Shown here piece after piece: positions 61,945 to 64,000 of a DNA stretch of 64,000 nt. The notes beneath the pieces were generated by a model, which saw only the letters and a program-made list of their open reading frames with translations, did not search any database and was not told the DNA's origin. The stretch covers positions 1 to 64,000 of the forward strand of contig NZ_JAQQWS010000008.1 of the NCBI RefSeq assembly GCF_028610675.1. Reading direction: 5' to 3'. Origin of the DNA: Alkalihalobacillus pseudalcaliphilus. GTDB lineage: Bacteria > Bacillota > Bacilli > Bacillales > Bacillaceae_D. The translations under genes were made by a program, and so were the position numbers. How positions within the stretch are numbered: the stretch's first letter is position 1; every line of letters starts with the position of its first letter.

Positions 61945-64000
61945 ATGTCGACCTTTTTAATCATCAATACGGTTTTCTTTGTCCTCATAACTGGATATGC
62001 CGTTTATTTATTTGCATCGCTTGTTAAAACTCGTTATGACTTTATTCAACTCGGAAAAAAAGCAGAGTTTGATCATTCGATGAAAGAACGCCTCCATCAA
62101 GTATGGGTGAATGTTTTCGGTCAGAAAAAGTTGATGAAGGATAAAAAGAGTGGGATCATTCATACCATGTTGTTTTATGGATTCCTCTTTGTGCAAGTTG
62201 GAGCAATAGATTTTATTTATAAAGGGCTGAATCCAGGGGCACATCTTCCCCTGGGGCCACTCTACCCAGCATTTGCTCTTTTTCAGGAATTTGTTGTAGT
62301 TGTCATCTTAATTGCAGTTGTCTGGGCTTTTCATCGGCGATATGTGGAGAAGCTTCCACGCTTAAAGCGAGGCTGGAAAGCAGGAATGGTGCTTATTTTT
62401 ATTGGTGGGCTAATGACCTCGAAGTTAATAGGTAAAGGTATGGAAATGGTTTGGTTAGGTAAATCATTTACGGGGTTTGAGCCTGTGGCTTCTAGTATCG
62501 CAGCCGTTTTTGCTTGGTTACCAGGTGGTGCAGCGGTCGTACTATTTTATGTTTTTTGGTGGGCACATCTATTATTTTTATTAACGTTTTTGGTGTATGT
62601 CCCGCAATCTAAACATGCACACTTAATTGCTGGCCCAATTAATGTTTTCTTGGGAAGAACACATAAAGTCGGGCGCCTAGCCCCCATTAATTTTGAAGAT
62701 GAGGACCAAGAGGTGTTTGGTAAGAATAAAATTGAAGATTTTAATCAAAAACAGCTCCTTGATCTTTATGCCTGTGTAGAATGTGGTCGGTGTACGAATG
62801 TATGCCCGGCAACAGGTACAGGGAAAATCCTTTCACCGATGCATTTGATTACACATATGCGTGATCACTTGACCGAAAAAGGAGCAGCTGTCACTCAAAA
62901 GTCACCTTGGCTACCTTCGTTTTTATTCAACCAATCTAAAGCAAATCAGTTAGCTATGGCTTCTGGTGGTGCTGATGAAGTAGCGGCAGCTTATGGAGTG
63001 AACTTAATAGGTGATGTCATTACAGAGGAAGAGATTTGGGCCTGTACAACCTGTCGTAACTGTGAGGACCAATGTCCCGTGATGAACGAACATGTTGATA
63101 AAATTATTGATATGAGACGATATTTAGTTTTAACGGAAGGGAAAGTCGATCCAGATGCTCAAAGAGCCATGACTAATATCGAACGACAAGGTAACCCTTG
63201 GGGAATTAGTAGAAAAGACCGTGAGAAGTGGGTCGATGATCGAGATGATTTATACATTCCAACCGTTAAACAAATGAAGAAAAAAGATGAGGAATTTGAG
63301 TATTTATTCTTTGTAGGTTCTATGGGCTCTTATGATAATCGTAGTAAAAAGATAGCCCATTCATTTGTAAAGGTTTTAAATGAGGCAGGAGTGAAATTCG
63401 CGATACTTGGTAATAAAGAGAAGAATTCGGGCGATACACCGAGACGAATAGGAAACGAATTTTTATATCAAGAATTAGCGGTTGCCAATATTGAAACTTT
63501 TCAAAAAAATGACGTCAAAAAGATTGTGACAATTGACCCGCACGCTTACAACACGTTTAAAAATGAATATCCGGAGTTTGGTCTAGAGGGTGTCGAGGTG
63601 TATCATCATACAGAACTCATTCACAAGTTGATCCAAGAAGGAAAGATTGTACCTAAACATGAAGTAAATGAAACGGTTGTTTACCATGACTCCTGTTATT
63701 TAGGCAGGTACAATGAAATCTACGAACCACCACGTGAAATTCTTAAAGCGATTCCAGGCGTTAAAGTTGTTGAGATGAAACGTAATCGAGAAAATGGAAT
63801 GTGCTGTGGTGCTGGTGGAGGATTGATGTGGATGGAAGAAAACGTTGGAAAACGTGTGAACGTCGAGAGGACGGAGCAAGCCTTAGCTGTGGCTCCAAGT
63901 GTAATAAGTAGTGGCTGTCCTTATTGCTTAACGATGCTAAGTGATGGTGTGAAAGCAGTTGAGGAAGAGAACGTGAAAACACTTGATATTGTTGAGATTG
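61945..64000 (+). CDS. FadF-like Fe-S membrane oxidoreductase (partial, runs off window)
   Basis: 685 codons are visible and the frame is open at the window edge. The N-terminus has about five to six membrane helices (NarI-like). It is followed by two 4Fe-4S motifs (CVECGRCTNVCPA, CTTCRNCEDQCP) and CCG-type domains of heterodisulfide-reductase type (HDSCYLGRYNEIYEPPR, MCCGAGGGLMWME). It resembles B. subtilis YwjF/FadF, thought to pass ETF electrons to menaquinone. ATG at 61945 lies 42 bp after etfA. Confidence 0.92.
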   Translation, partial: MSTFLIINTVFFVLITGYAVYLFASLVKTRYDFIQLGKKAEFDHSMKERLHQVWVNVFGQKKLMKDKKSGIIHTMLFYGFLFVQVGAIDFIYKGLNPGAHLPLGPLYPAFALFQEFVVVVILIAVVWAFHRRYVEKLPRLKRGWKAGMVLIFIGGLMTSKLIGKGMEMVWLGKSFTGFEPVASSIAAVFAWLPGGAAVVLFYVFWWAHLLFLLTFLVYVPQSKHAHLIAGPINVFLGRTHKVGRLAPINFEDEDQEVFGKNKIEDFNQKQLLDLYACVECGRCTNVCPATGTGKILSPMHLITHMRDHLTEKGAAVTQKSPWLPSFLFNQSKANQLAMASGGADEVAAAYGVNLIGDVITEEEIWACTTCRNCEDQCPVMNEHVDKIIDMRRYLVLTEGKVDPDAQRAMTNIERQGNPWGISRKDREKWVDDRDDLYIPTVKQMKKKDEEFEYLFFVGSMGSYDNRSKKIAHSFVKVLNEAGVKFAILGNKEKNSGDTPRRIGNEFLYQELAVANIETFQKNDVKKIVTIDPHAYNTFKNEYPEFGLEGVEVYHHTELIHKLIQEGKIVPKHEVNETVVYHDSCYLGRYNEIYEPPREILKAIPGVKVVEMKRNRENGMCCGAGGGLMWMEENVGKRVNVERTEQALAVAPSVISSGCPYCLTMLSDGVKAVEEENVKTLDIVEI

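Overview
The window looks like a chromosomal piece of a low-GC Gram-positive Bacillaceae, probably a Halalkalibacter/Alkalihalobacillus-type soil or alkaliphilic bacillus. Three things suggest this: hutPHUIG in Bacillus order with a HutP antiterminator site, Bacillus-type genes (YdaT-like, DUF1836, a SwrC-like RND pump, etfBA-fadF), and strong AGGAGG ribosome binding sites. The assignment rests on protein and layout resemblance only. The assembly has three runs of exactly 100 N (22-121, 13473-13572, 30606-30705). Each lies inside a minisatellite of 52-53 bp units, so these are scaffold gaps of unknown true size.

Region 1 (1-10,400) is a mobile/defence zone. It holds a 52-bp minisatellite, a composite intergenic repeat, a decayed type I toxin module, an IS4-like transposase relic and a complete type II-C CRISPR-Cas locus. 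That locus runs tracrRNA, cas9 (1074 aa), cas1, cas2, leader, array 1 (23 repeats), then a duplicated leader with a cas2 tail relic and array 2 (15 repeats). The tracrRNA core closely resembles that of Geobacillus Cas9. It is read on the + strand. The crRNAs must be read on the - strand, apparently from an extended -10 box carried in every repeat.

Region 2 (10,400-20,100) has a DUF3221 lipoprotein, a DinB-like protein, eroded genes and a second minisatellite. Then come the Hen1-Pnkp RNA repair pair, an intact type I toxin/antisense-RNA module, an ImmA-like peptidase and an XRE repressor. The repressor faces a small XhlA-like membrane protein across a promoter with several TTGCA-N5-TGCAA operators.

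Region 3 (20,100-31,000) is the histidine utilisation operon hutPHUIG, followed by small accessory genes (ClpX-type zinc finger protein, DUF899, SMI1/KNR4 protein, YrdB-like membrane protein) and the third minisatellite. Region 4 (31,000-48,600) carries a TetR/RND efflux pair with an operator inside the promoter, two aldo/keto reductases, an MFS exporter, murB, a hemolysin III-like protein and a GNAT enzyme. It also has an ECF sigma factor operon with an unrecognised 395-aa protein, an AraC regulator, a DHFR-like enzyme and two VOC proteins. Region 5 (48,600-58,140) has a five-gene copper-type operon (lipoprotein, response regulator, histidine kinase, CopC, CopD) and an AapJQMP-like amino acid ABC transporter. 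Region 6 (58,700-64,000) has a TetR regulator, etfB, etfA and a FadF-like Fe-S membrane oxidoreductase cut by the window end, together an electron-transfer branch for acyl-CoA dehydrogenation.

Structured, non-coding dispersed repeats fill many intergenic gaps. Several end at the ribosome binding site of the next gene, and two sit inside operons (hutH/hutU and etfB/etfA).
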